A stretch of 13,306 bases of DNA from positions 1 through 13,306 of the forward strand of contig DATCLN010000191.1 in NCBI GenBank assembly GCA_036563895.1, written 5' to 3'. Of this stretch, positions 1-5,911 are shown piece after piece. How positions within the stretch are numbered: the stretch's first letter is position 1; each line of letters opens with the position of its first letter. The stretch comes from ZCTH02-B3 sp036563895. GTDB taxonomy: Bacteria; Bacillota; Bacilli; Paenibacillales; Paenibacillaceae. The notes under the pieces were generated by a model. That model did no database searches and was not told the DNA's origin. It worked only from the letters and a program-made list of their open reading frames with translations. The translations under genes were made by a program, and so were the position numbers.

Positions 1-30
1 CAGCACAACCGACCAAACTTTGACTTTCAT
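1..30 (-). CDS. 5' end of an unidentified divergent gene (10 codons)
   Basis: On the minus strand an ATG at 30-28 opens a frame that runs off the window edge and reads MKVKVWSVVL. A GGGAG ribosome-binding-like stretch at 42-38 lies 7 bases before the ATG, and an AAGGAG lies at 49-44. A basic start followed by hydrophobic residues is what the beginning of a signal peptide or lipoprotein looks like, but ten codons cannot identify a product. Its position, back to back with urease and facing a control region with nitrogen operators, would suit a nitrogen or urea uptake component; that is a guess from context only. Confidence 0.4.
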   Translation of the reverse strand, partial: MKVKVWSVVL

Positions 31-77
31 GACCCCACTCCCACTCCTTGTTCCGATTTCCGGGTTTTTGTAATTTA

Positions 78-94
78 CGTCAATTATGATAACA
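78..94. promoter_or_regulatory. Near-match GlnR/TnrA box (one mismatch)
   Basis: CGTCAATTATGATAACA fits the TnrA/GlnR consensus TGTNA-N7-TNACA except for C in place of the first T. It starts 43 bp upstream of the perfect box at 121-137, about four helical turns. On the minus strand it covers a possible CATAAT -10 element (88-83) for the divergent gene, whose -35 is poor. It could therefore serve the divergent gene, the urease operon or both. A single degenerate site would not be convincing; its company with two perfect sites is what supports it. Confidence 0.45.
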
Positions 95-120
95 TCGGAA
101 CGGGTCATCATGTAATTTTC

Positions 121-137
121 TGTAAGATTTTATTACA
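121..137. promoter_or_regulatory. GlnR/TnrA box, perfect consensus (upstream site)
   Basis: TGTAAGATTTTATTACA matches TGTNA-N7-TNACA at every fixed position. Relative to a start site predicted near 200 it spans about -79 to -63, upstream of the -35 region, a position compatible with activation or with cooperative looping to the site at 185-201. A second TGTAA half-site at 111-115 gives an overlapping 17-mer (111-127) with one mismatch. TnrA and GlnR are the MerR-family nitrogen regulators of Bacillales; binding here is inferred. Confidence 0.75.
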
Positions 138-165
138 TAAAAATTCACATCCGAGGAAAAAACGC

Positions 166-193
166 TTTTCATCTGCATCATTTGTGTTATAAT
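166..193 (+). promoter_or_regulatory. Urease operon promoter with extended -10
   Basis: A perfect TATAAT (188-193) is preceded by TG at 185-186, giving the extended -10 TGTTATAAT. The best -35 is the weak TTTTCA at 166-171, 16 bases upstream. Transcription should start near 199-201, about 36 bases before the ureA ATG. A strong extended -10 with a poor -35 is typical of promoters that depend on or are tuned by a regulator, and a GlnR/TnrA box lies directly over the -10. Confidence 0.75.
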
Positions 194-201
194 TTATGAC
201 A
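185..201. promoter_or_regulatory. GlnR/TnrA box, perfect consensus, over the -10
   Basis: TGTTATAATTTATGACA matches TGTNA-N7-TNACA at all fixed positions and contains the whole -10 hexamer. It extends to the predicted start site, so a bound GlnR or TnrA dimer would be expected to block RNA polymerase. It starts 64 bp after the upstream box, about six helical turns, which places both sites on the same DNA face. B. subtilis urease is known to be under GlnR and TnrA control; the arrangement here is read from sequence and not tested. Confidence 0.8.
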
Positions 202-219
202 CAATCGAGACTCGATTGT
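201..219 (+). promoter_or_regulatory. Perfect inverted repeat at the 5' end of the ure mRNA
   Basis: ACAATCGAG-A-CTCGATTGT is a perfect 9-bp inverted repeat with one central base. As RNA it would fold to an 8-bp stem with a 3-base loop. It begins at the predicted transcription start and ends one base before the A-rich ribosome binding site (221-228). A stem-loop at the extreme 5' end is a known mRNA stabiliser in Bacillus, because it hinders 5'-end-dependent RNases. It could instead be a DNA operator for a further regulator. Confidence 0.6.
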
Positions 220-236
220 AAAAGGAGGTGACATTG

Positions 237-542
237 ATGCGCCTGACCGAGCGGGAGAGGGAGAAGCTGCTCATCAGCTATGCCGCCGATCTGGCCCGCA
301 GGCGGCTGGAGCGCGGCCTGAAGCTGAATTATCCGGAAGCCATGGCCATTTTGGTATCGGAAATTATGGAAGGAGCCCGGGAAGGCAAGACGGTGGCAGA
401 GCTCATGGAGTACGGCGGGCGCATTCTGACCCGCGATCAGTGCATGGAGGGCGTGCCCGAAATGATCGGCGAAGTTCAGGTGGAAGCGACATTCCCCGAC
501 GGCACGAAACTGGTGACCGTACACGAACCGATCCGCTCCTGA
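237..542 (+). CDS. ureA: Urease gamma subunit UreA
   Basis: Smallest structural subunit of urease, the cytoplasmic nickel enzyme that hydrolyses urea to ammonia and carbamate. The 101-residue product has the family length and hallmarks: start MRLTEREREKLLI, LKLNYPEAMA near residues 31-40, the EGAR segment, MEGVPEM, and the C-terminal QVEATFPDGTKLVTVHEPI. The ATG at 237 was chosen because AAAGGAGG at 221-228 lies 8 bases upstream and the family begins with this motif. An in-frame GTG at 228 overlaps that ribosome binding site and would add three residues (MTL), so it is unlikely. It is the first gene of the operon, under the promoter with GlnR/TnrA boxes, and 103 bases separate it from the next gene. 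Confidence 0.97.
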   Translation: MRLTEREREKLLISYAADLARRRLERGLKLNYPEAMAILVSEIMEGAREGKTVAELMEYGGRILTRDQCMEGVPEMIGEVQVEATFPDGTKLVTVHEPIRS

Positions 543-645
543 CCGGCGGATGTCGCGCTCGGCGAACCCCGGCTTGGGCCGGACGTCCGAACGGCCGATC
601 CACCCGTGCGACGATGAACAATTCAACCCGGAAAGGAGGTCTTTC
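543..645 (+). other. ureA to ureBC intercistronic region
   Basis: 103 bases without a gene, the longest gap inside the urease operon. It contains a small hairpin (CCGGC/GCCGG with a 4-base loop, 569-582), an adjoining palindrome CGGACGTCCG (580-589), and the strong ribosome binding site AAAGGAGG at 632-639, six bases before the ureBC start. There is no T-tract, so termination is not expected. A modest role in mRNA processing or in setting the subunit ratio is possible. Confidence 0.4.
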
Positions 646-2766
646 ATGATTCCCGGAGAAATCCGCACCCCGGACGGAGTCGTCCAAATCAACGAAGGCC
701 GGACGCGCACGACGATCACCGTCGTCAACACCGGCGACCGTCCGGTTCAAGTGGGATCGCACTTTCATTTTTACGAAGCGAACCGTTGGCTGAAATTCGA
801 CCGGAAAGCCGCATTCGGCAAGCGGCTGGACATACCGGCCGGCACCGCCGTCCGCTTTGAACCCGGCGAAGAGAAACCGGTCACGCTGGTGCCTTTTGGC
901 GGCACACGTGAAATCCACGGTTTTAACGGGGCCGTCAGCGGCAGGGCGGGAGAAGATCTCCCGGCCGGGCAAGCGGACAAAAGCGCAAGCGAAGGAGCCG
1001 CCCCCGATCACGGCATCAGCGGCGGCGCGGCGGGAAACGGCGCGGAAGGCACCACGCTGTCCCGCCGGCGGTACGCCGCCATGTTCGGACCAACGGCAGG
1101 CGACGCCGTTCGCCTGGCGGATACCGAATTGTGGGCGGTTATCGAACGTGACTTCACAGTGTACGGAGACGAATGCAAATTCGGCGGCGGCAAAGTGGTG
1201 CGCGACGGCATGGGCCAGTCGGCGCGGGCGACGCGGGCATCCGGCGCGCTCGACACGGTGATCACGGGGGCCGTCATCATCGACCACTGGGGCATCGTCA
1301 AGGGCGACATCGGCATCCGCGACGGCCGCATCGTCGCCATCGGCAAGGCGGGCAACCCCGACACGATGGACGGCGTCCACCCCGACCTCGTCGTCGGCGC
1401 GTCGACGGAAGTGATCGCCGCCGACGGCAAGATCGTCACCGCCGGCGGCATCGACACGCACGTACACTTCATTTGTCCGCAACAGATCCAAACCGCCCTC
1501 GAATCCGGCATAACCACCATGATCGGCGGCGGCACCGGACCCGCCACCGGCACCAACGCCACCACCTGCACGCCGGGCGCCTGGCACACTCACCGGATGC
1601 TCGAAGCGGCGGAGGCGTTCCCGATGAATCTCGGTTTTCTCGGCAAGGGCAACTGCTCGACGCCCGAGCCGCTGGCGGAACAGATCGAAGCCGGCGCCAT
1701 CGGCCTGAAGCTCCACGAGGACTGGGGATCCACGCCGGCCGCGATCGACGCCTGCCTGTCGGTGGCGGACCGGTACGATGTCCAGGTCGCCATTCATACG
1801 GATACCCTCAACGAGGCCGGCTTCGTGGAGGACACGCTGGCCGCCATCGCCGGACGGACGATTCACACCTACCACACCGAAGGCGCCGGCGGAGGCCACG
1901 CGCCCGACATCCTCCGCGTGGCGGCGGAACCCAACGTCATCCCTTCCTCCACCAACCCCACGCGGCCGTTTACGGTCAACACGATCGACGAGCACCTCGA
2001 CATGCTGATGGTCTGCCACCATCTGGACAGCTCGATCCCGGAAGACGTGGCCTTCGCCGACAGCCGGATCCGCCCGGAAACGATTGCCGCCGAAGACATC
2101 CTGCACGATCTGGGCGTCCTCAGCATCATCAGCTCCGATTCGCAGGCCATGGGCCGGGTCGGCGAGGTCGTCACGCGCACCTGGCAGACGGCCGACAAGA
2201 TGAAACGCCAGCGCGGACCGCTTCCGGAAGACGAAGGAACCGGCGGCGACAACTTCCGCATCAAGCGGTATATCGCCAAATACACGATCAATCCCGCCAT
2301 CGCCCACGGCATATCGCATATCGTCGGTTCGGTGGAACCGGGCAAGCTCGCCGACCTGGTCGTCTGGCACCCGGCGTTTTTCGGCGTCAAACCGGAAATG
2401 GTGCTAAAAGGCGGCGTCATCGCCTGGTCCCAGATGGGCGATCCGAACGCTTCCATTCCCACGCCGCAGCCGATGCACGGACGGGCAATGTTCGGCGCTT
2501 TCGGCAACGCGCCGCTGGGTTCGTCGATCACGTTCGTTTCCCGCGCCGCCTATGAATCCGGCGTGCACCGGCAGCTCGGGCTGCGCAAACGGGTCGAGCC
2601 GGTGTACGGCTGCCGCGCCGTCGGCAAGAAGGATATGATCCACAACGACCGGACGCCCCGCATTGAAGTCGATCCCGAAACCTACGAAGTGCGGGTGGAC
2701 GGCGAGCTCGTCACCTGTGAACCCGCCGAACGCCTGCCGATGGCGCAGCGATATTTCCTGTTTTGA
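646..2766 (+). CDS. ureBC: Fused urease beta-alpha subunit (UreB-UreC)
   Basis: A 706-residue chain joins two urease subunits usually made separately. Residues 1-100 are a complete beta subunit (MIPGEIRTPDG, GSHFHFYEAN, GFNG). About 101-137 form a Gly/Ala/Ser-rich linker. Residues 138-706 are the catalytic alpha subunit. All active-site residues are present, at an offset of 138 from Klebsiella numbering: nickel ligands His272, His274, carbamylated Lys355, His384, His410 and Asp498, plus flap Cys457-His458. The ATG at 646 has AAAGGAGG six bases upstream; a longer frame from 550 would only add non-homologous residues. No ATG, GTG or TTG start lies in the linker. A CTG at 1057, seven bases after GGAAGG, could conceivably make some free alpha subunit. 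Gamma-beta fusions are known in Helicobacter and gamma-beta-alpha fusions in plants; beta-alpha alone is unusual. Predicted active. Confidence 0.95.
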   Translation: MIPGEIRTPDGVVQINEGRTRTTITVVNTGDRPVQVGSHFHFYEANRWLKFDRKAAFGKRLDIPAGTAVRFEPGEEKPVTLVPFGGTREIHGFNGAVSGRAGEDLPAGQADKSASEGAAPDHGISGGAAGNGAEGTTLSRRRYAAMFGPTAGDAVRLADTELWAVIERDFTVYGDECKFGGGKVVRDGMGQSARATRASGALDTVITGAVIIDHWGIVKGDIGIRDGRIVAIGKAGNPDTMDGVHPDLVVGASTEVIAADGKIVTAGGIDTHVHFICPQQIQTALESGITTMIGGGTGPATGTNATTCTPGAWHTHRMLEAAEAFPMNLGFLGKGNCSTPEPLAEQIEAGAIGLKLHEDWGSTPAAIDACLSVADRYDVQVAIHTDTLNEAGFVEDTLAAIAGRTIHTYHTEGAGGGHAPDILRVAAEPNVIPSSTNPTRPFTVNTIDEHLDMLMVCHHLDSSIPEDVAFADSRIRPETIAAEDILHDLGVLSIISSDSQAMGRVGEVVTRTWQTADKMKRQRGPLPEDEGTGGDNFRIKRYIAKYTINPAIAHGISHIVGSVEPGKLADLVVWHPAFFGVKPEMVLKGGVIAWSQMGDPNASIPTPQPMHGRAMFGAFGNAPLGSSITFVSRAAYESGVHRQLGLRKRVEPVYGCRAVGKKDMIHNDRTPRIEVDPETYEVRVDGELVTCEPAERLPMAQRYFLF

Positions 2767-2816
2767 GGTTATGAGGCGGGGAATGGCCGGACAGATTTTG
2801 GACGGAGGTGAAAAGC

Positions 2817-3515
2817 GTGAAATCCTCCGACGCCGGGCTGTTTTTGCGATATGTGCAGCTTCTGGATTCGGCGCTGCCAATCGGCGGGTTTTCCCATTCG
2901 TTTGGCCTGGAAACATACGTTCAGCAGGGCGTTGTCACCAATGCCCGCGAGCTGGAGGAATTCCTGCTCGGTCAACTTCACGCCGGCCTGGCGCCGCTGG
3001 ACGGTCTGGCGATCAAAGGCGTGTACGCCGCCCTGGACCGGAACGACCCGGATGAAGCGGCGCGTTACGACATCGTCGTGCATGTCCAACGTGCCGCCCG
3101 CGAGTCGCGCGAAGCGGCCCGCTCCATGGGACGCCGCCTGCTGAGGCTGGGAACGGTGCTCTACCCGGACGCGGAACTGGAAACGCTCGAAGAGGTGCTG
3201 CAACGCCATGGCGCCTATGGAACGCTGCCGGTCGTGTTCGCCTGGATCAGCCGCAAGCTGGGCGTGGGCCTCGACGATGCTGTGCGCAGCTATCTCTACA
3301 CAAGCGTGCAAACGCTGGTGGGCAGCGCCCTGCGGCTCATGCCGCTCGGACAGACCGAGGGCCAGTCGCTGATCGCCCGCATACTGGACGCCATCGACGG
3401 GGAATGGGCGGCCGTCCGCCACCTGCCCCCGGAAGAGCTGCACGCCTTCGCAGCGGCCCACGACGTGCGCGCCATGCAGCATGAAACGCTGTATTCCCGC
3501 CTGTTTATGTCCTGA
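2817..3515 (+). CDS. ureF: Urease accessory protein UreF
   Basis: UreF bridges UreD on the apo-urease to the GTPase UreG and helps deliver nickel to the active site. The 232-residue product is mostly helical and carries the family motif LLDSALPIGGFSHSFGLET near the N terminus and the typical C-terminal tail MQHETLYSRLFMS. The GTG at 2817 is preferred because GGAGG at 2804-2808 lies 8 bases upstream. An alternative GTG at 2808 sits inside that ribosome binding site. It follows ureBC by 50 bases, directly where ureE sits in many operons, and is followed by ureG after 25 bases. Confidence 0.95.
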   Translation: MKSSDAGLFLRYVQLLDSALPIGGFSHSFGLETYVQQGVVTNARELEEFLLGQLHAGLAPLDGLAIKGVYAALDRNDPDEAARYDIVVHVQRAARESREAARSMGRRLLRLGTVLYPDAELETLEEVLQRHGAYGTLPVVFAWISRKLGVGLDDAVRSYLYTSVQTLVGSALRLMPLGQTEGQSLIARILDAIDGEWAAVRHLPPEELHAFAAAHDVRAMQHETLYSRLFMS

Positions 3516-3540
3516 TTCCCATGACAAGGAGGAATGTGCC

Positions 3541-4263
3541 ATGTGCCAAGACGCCGATCATGTCCACGACGAATGGAGCCCGCCGCCGATTGCCGGCCGG
3601 CGGCCCGTCCGCATCGGCATCGGCGGACCGGTCGGCTCCGGCAAGACCGCCCTCGTGGAAAAACTGGCGAAGGCGATGCGCGACCATTACGAAATCGCCG
3701 TCATCACCAACGACATTTATACCAAGGAAGACGCGCGCATCCTGATCAGCCTGGATACGCTGCCGGAAGACCGCATCATCGGCATCGAGACCGGCGGCTG
3801 CCCGCACACCGCCATCCGCGAAGACGCCTCCATGAACTTCGAGGCGGTGGAAACGCTCATGCGCCGTTTCCCGAATCTGGAGATCATCTTCATCGAAAGC
3901 GGCGGCGACAATCTGGCGGCGGCGTTCAGCCCCGAACTGGTCGACCGGTTCATCTACGTCATCGACGTCGCGCAGGGAGAGAAAATTCCGCGCAAGGGAG
4001 GTCCCGGCATCACGCGATCGGATCTTCTGGTCATCAATAAAATCGACCTTGCCCCCTACGTCGGAGCCAGCCTGGAAGTGATGGCGCGGGATTCGGAGCG
4101 GATGCGCGGCAACCGGCCTTATGTGTTCACGAATCTCCGGACGGGCGAAGGACTCGGGCGGATCGTGCACTGGCTCGAACATCAGCTGCCCGTAGCCGAA
4201 TATACCGAGAGCGGACATGGACACGGCCATCGGATCAGCCGACACCCCGAAGCCGGCGTTTAG
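3541..4263 (+). CDS. ureG: Urease accessory GTPase UreG with histidine tail
   Basis: SIMIBI-class GTPase that couples GTP hydrolysis to nickel insertion into urease. In 240 residues it shows the P-loop GPVGSGKT (29-36), the invariant nickel-binding CPH motif (Cys87-His89), the ESGGDN segment and NKID for guanine binding. AAGGAGG (3526-3532) lies 8 bases before the ATG at 3541; an earlier in-frame ATG at 3481, inside ureF, lacks this support. Both ends have extra histidines: His7 and His9 at the N terminus, and a C-terminal HGHGH run (His226, 228, 230) followed by His235. Because ureE is absent, these may bind nickel in its place (inference). The last 47 bases overlap ureD. Confidence 0.96.
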   Translation: MCQDADHVHDEWSPPPIAGRRPVRIGIGGPVGSGKTALVEKLAKAMRDHYEIAVITNDIYTKEDARILISLDTLPEDRIIGIETGGCPHTAIREDASMNFEAVETLMRRFPNLEIIFIESGGDNLAAAFSPELVDRFIYVIDVAQGEKIPRKGGPGITRSDLLVINKIDLAPYVGASLEVMARDSERMRGNRPYVFTNLRTGEGLGRIVHWLEHQLPVAEYTESGHGHGHRISRHPEAGV

Positions 4264-5074
4264 GCGCGCCGTCCTCCGCGCCGCATGCCGCCGCCTGGAC
4301 GGCCGGACCGTCCTGGCCGACCGCTATCACGAAGCGCCGCTCAAAATCGCCAAAACGTTCGCCGAAGAAGCCTCCGGAGGCCTCGGCCTGTACATCCTGG
4401 ACGTCTCCCCCGGGCTGATGGACGGCGACCGGTACGAGGTATCCATCCGCCTGGATCCCGGCACGCGCCTGTTCGTGACCAACCAGTCGTTCGCCAAGGT
4501 GCACCCTTCCCCCCGCCTCGGCGCCGGGATCAGGCATGTGTTTTCGGTCGGCCGCGGCGCCGTGCTCGAATACGTTCCCGAGCCGACAATTCCGTTCGCG
4601 GACAGCCGGTTTGCCTCGCATACCCGTTTCGAGCTGGACGAGGGTGCCGAGCTGTTTTACGCCGACGTGCTGGCGCCCGGCCGGACCCACAGCGGCGAGC
4701 GCTTCCGTTACGCGTCGGTTTCTCTCCGGACGGAAGCGTACCGGTGCGGCCGGCTCGCGATGTGGGACCATTTCCGCCTGGAGCCCGTCGCGCACCGGCA
4801 CACGCTGCCCGGGGCGATGGAGCATTTCACGCACAGCGGCGTGTGCTGGATTTTGTCCGACCGCGCCGGGGAAGAACTGCTCAGCCGCATCCGGGATTCG
4901 CTACCCGCGAGCGGAGATTCGCTGATCGCCGGCGCCAGTCTGGCGGAGGATCGCGGCGTCGCGGTGCGCATGCTGGGCACGAGCGCCTGTCAGCTGCAGC
5001 GTGTCATCGACGCGGTGTGGGACGAGTGCCGCCGCTTCCTGTGGGGGCTTCCTCCCTGCCCGTTCAAAAAATGA
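4217..5074 (+). CDS. ureD: Urease accessory protein UreD (UreH)
   Basis: UreD docks on apo-urease and recruits UreF and UreG for nickel delivery. The 285-residue frame has UreD family features: GRTVLADRYHEAPLKI near residues 29-44, GGLGLYILDVSPGLMDGD, TNQSFAKVHPSP in place of the usual TQSATKIHR-like segment, and the later region LAMWDHFRLE. The start is forced: an in-frame TAG at 4193-4195 and the lack of any later start codon before the conserved region leave only the ATG at 4217. The gene therefore overlaps ureG by 47 bases in another frame, with a weak GAGAG ribosome binding site, so it probably depends on translational coupling. It is the last gene of the operon. Confidence 0.92.
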   Translation: MDTAIGSADTPKPAFRRAVLRAACRRLDGRTVLADRYHEAPLKIAKTFAEEASGGLGLYILDVSPGLMDGDRYEVSIRLDPGTRLFVTNQSFAKVHPSPRLGAGIRHVFSVGRGAVLEYVPEPTIPFADSRFASHTRFELDEGAELFYADVLAPGRTHSGERFRYASVSLRTEAYRCGRLAMWDHFRLEPVAHRHTLPGAMEHFTHSGVCWILSDRAGEELLSRIRDSLPASGDSLIAGASLAEDRGVAVRMLGTSACQLQRVIDAVWDECRRFLWGLPPCPFKK

Positions 5075-5085
5075 ATTCCCGCCAT

Positions 5086-5131
5086 GCAAGAAACGGCCTT
5101 CGCAGCGGGATACCTCCCGTTCCGAAGGCCG
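5086..5131 (-). terminator. Intrinsic terminator for the minus-strand operon
   Basis: A long hairpin pairs CGGCCTTCG (5094-5102) with CGAAGGCCG (5123-5131). Above a 2-by-2 internal loop is a second 6-bp stem (5105-5110 with 5115-5120) closed by TACC. Read on the minus strand the stem is followed by TTTCTTGC (5093-5086), a passable U-tract. On the plus strand it is followed by CTCGCC, without a U-tract. It therefore fits best as the terminator for transcripts coming from UPF0316 and the genes upstream of it. Confidence 0.6.
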
Positions 5132-5280
5132 CTCGCCTTCCCGCATCCTCAGGACGGTTACACCGTCTCAAACGAAAAATAAGCTTTGGCATTGCCGTAC
5201 GCAATGTTTCGCACCAACGTCCCGAGCAGTTCCAGGTTCCATGTCCGCGGGCGGCTCCCCGTTTTCCACCCATTCGACGG
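5132..5280 (-). other. Intergenic stretch with a broken, protein-like reading frame
   Basis: Between the two terminators no intact gene is supported. On the minus strand one frame reads ISVEWVENGEPPADM (about 5284-5240) and a second reads NLELLGTLVRNIAYGNAKAY and onward to a TAA at 5160-5158. Joining them would need a single-base shift near 5238-5242. No start codon with a ribosome binding site precedes it. It may be the remnant of a small gene or a chance open stretch. A small hairpin (GACGGT/ACCGTC, 5153-5167) surrounds the TAA. Confidence 0.3.
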
Positions 5281-5315
5281 AAATCCCCGGTTTCTCCGCG
5301 AAACCGGGGATTTTT
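5281..5315 (+). terminator. Strong intrinsic terminator of the urease operon
   Basis: A perfect 14-bp stem (5281-5294 with 5300-5313) has the 5-base loop TCCGC. On the plus strand it runs straight into TTTTT (5311-5315), the classic intrinsic terminator form. On the minus strand the tail is only TTTCC, so it may also work weakly for UPF0316, whose stop lies 20 bases away. It is 206 bases beyond the ureD stop, giving the urease mRNA a long 3' untranslated end. Confidence 0.85.
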
Positions 5316-5332
5316 CCCAACCTTTCGCGCGA

Positions 5333-5863
5333 TCAGGCGAAAAACCTGCCGCCGTTCAGGATGCGTCCGGACAGGAAGCCGCCGTGGGAGAACTTGGGTT
5401 CGTAGCTGATGATGAAGGCGTGGGGATCGAGGGCCAGAATGTCCTGGCAAAGCCGGGTATGGTACTTTCGCTTCGTCACCACCGTGTGCACCCAGCGCTT
5501 GCCTTCCTTCCCTTCGCCGATCCAGCGCGTGACGCCGTACCCCTTCTCGCGCAGGCGCTCGGCCAGGTCCCGCTTCTCTTCGCTGGTGATCACTTCCACG
5601 GCGATGTAGCCGATGGCCATCCGCTCTTCGACCTTGATGCCGAGAAATACGCCCGCTCCGTATGCGAGGCAGTATACCAGCAGGTTCAGGGGATTCGACA
5701 GATTGTCAAGCACGATCTTGAACCCGATCACATAAATGCCGATTTCCACCGCGCTCATCATGGCCGCCACGTATCGGATGCCCTTGACCATCAGGATCAG
5801 GCGGACGGACAGCAGCGTCACGTAGGCGAGCTGCAACGCAATGATGAGCAGAATCGTGTCCAA
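5333..5863 (-). CDS. UPF0316 family membrane protein (DUF2179, YebE-like)
   Basis: A 176-residue membrane protein of unknown function. Three hydrophobic segments (about residues 3-25, 31-52 and 58-76) are followed by a soluble C-terminal part with the DUF2179 domain (about 112-170, GYGVTRWIGEGKEGKRWVHT and DPHAFIISYEPKFSHGG). DUF2179 also occurs in YitT-type membrane proteins. The TTG at 5863 is preferred: it starts directly at the first hydrophobic segment, lies after AAAGGAGAAGG, and gives the usual family length. An ATG at 5899 would add 12 charged residues that contain this ribosome binding site. It is the last gene of the minus-strand cluster, 48 bases after the iron alcohol dehydrogenase; it may be only a passenger of that operon. 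Confidence 0.9.
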   Translation of the reverse strand: MDTILLIIALQLAYVTLLSVRLILMVKGIRYVAAMMSAVEIGIYVIGFKIVLDNLSNPLNLLVYCLAYGAGVFLGIKVEERMAIGYIAVEVITSEEKRDLAERLREKGYGVTRWIGEGKEGKRWVHTVVTKRKYHTRLCQDILALDPHAFIISYEPKFSHGGFLSGRILNGGRFFA

Positions 5864-5911
5864 CGGGTTCCTTCTCCTTTCCCTGCCGGCCGGCGCCATA
5901 TGCCGCCGGCG

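Noticed and set aside
569..589. A hairpin and palindrome between ureA and ureBC as an attenuator
   Set aside because: The stem is only 5 bp and has no U-tract or alternative pairing that I can see, so it is not claimed as a regulatory device.
550..645. An earlier in-frame ATG at 550 for the urease fusion
   Set aside because: The 32 extra residues do not resemble UreB, and the ATG at 646 has an ideal ribosome binding site and the standard UreB beginning.
108..731. A minus-strand frame covering the promoter region and ureA
   Set aside because: It runs through the nitrogen operators and opposite ureA, and shows no domain. The short leftward frame at 1-30 is a better candidate for the divergent gene.
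403..2370. A 655-codon open frame on the minus strand, opposite ureA and ureBC
   Set aside because: It is the antisense of well-conserved urease genes. Its product is low-complexity Arg/Gly/Ala/Asp-rich text without recognisable motifs, as expected in GC-rich DNA.
1173..2555. A 460-codon plus-strand frame inside ureBC
   Set aside because: It is an out-of-frame translation dominated by Arg and His, typical of a shifted GC-rich gene.
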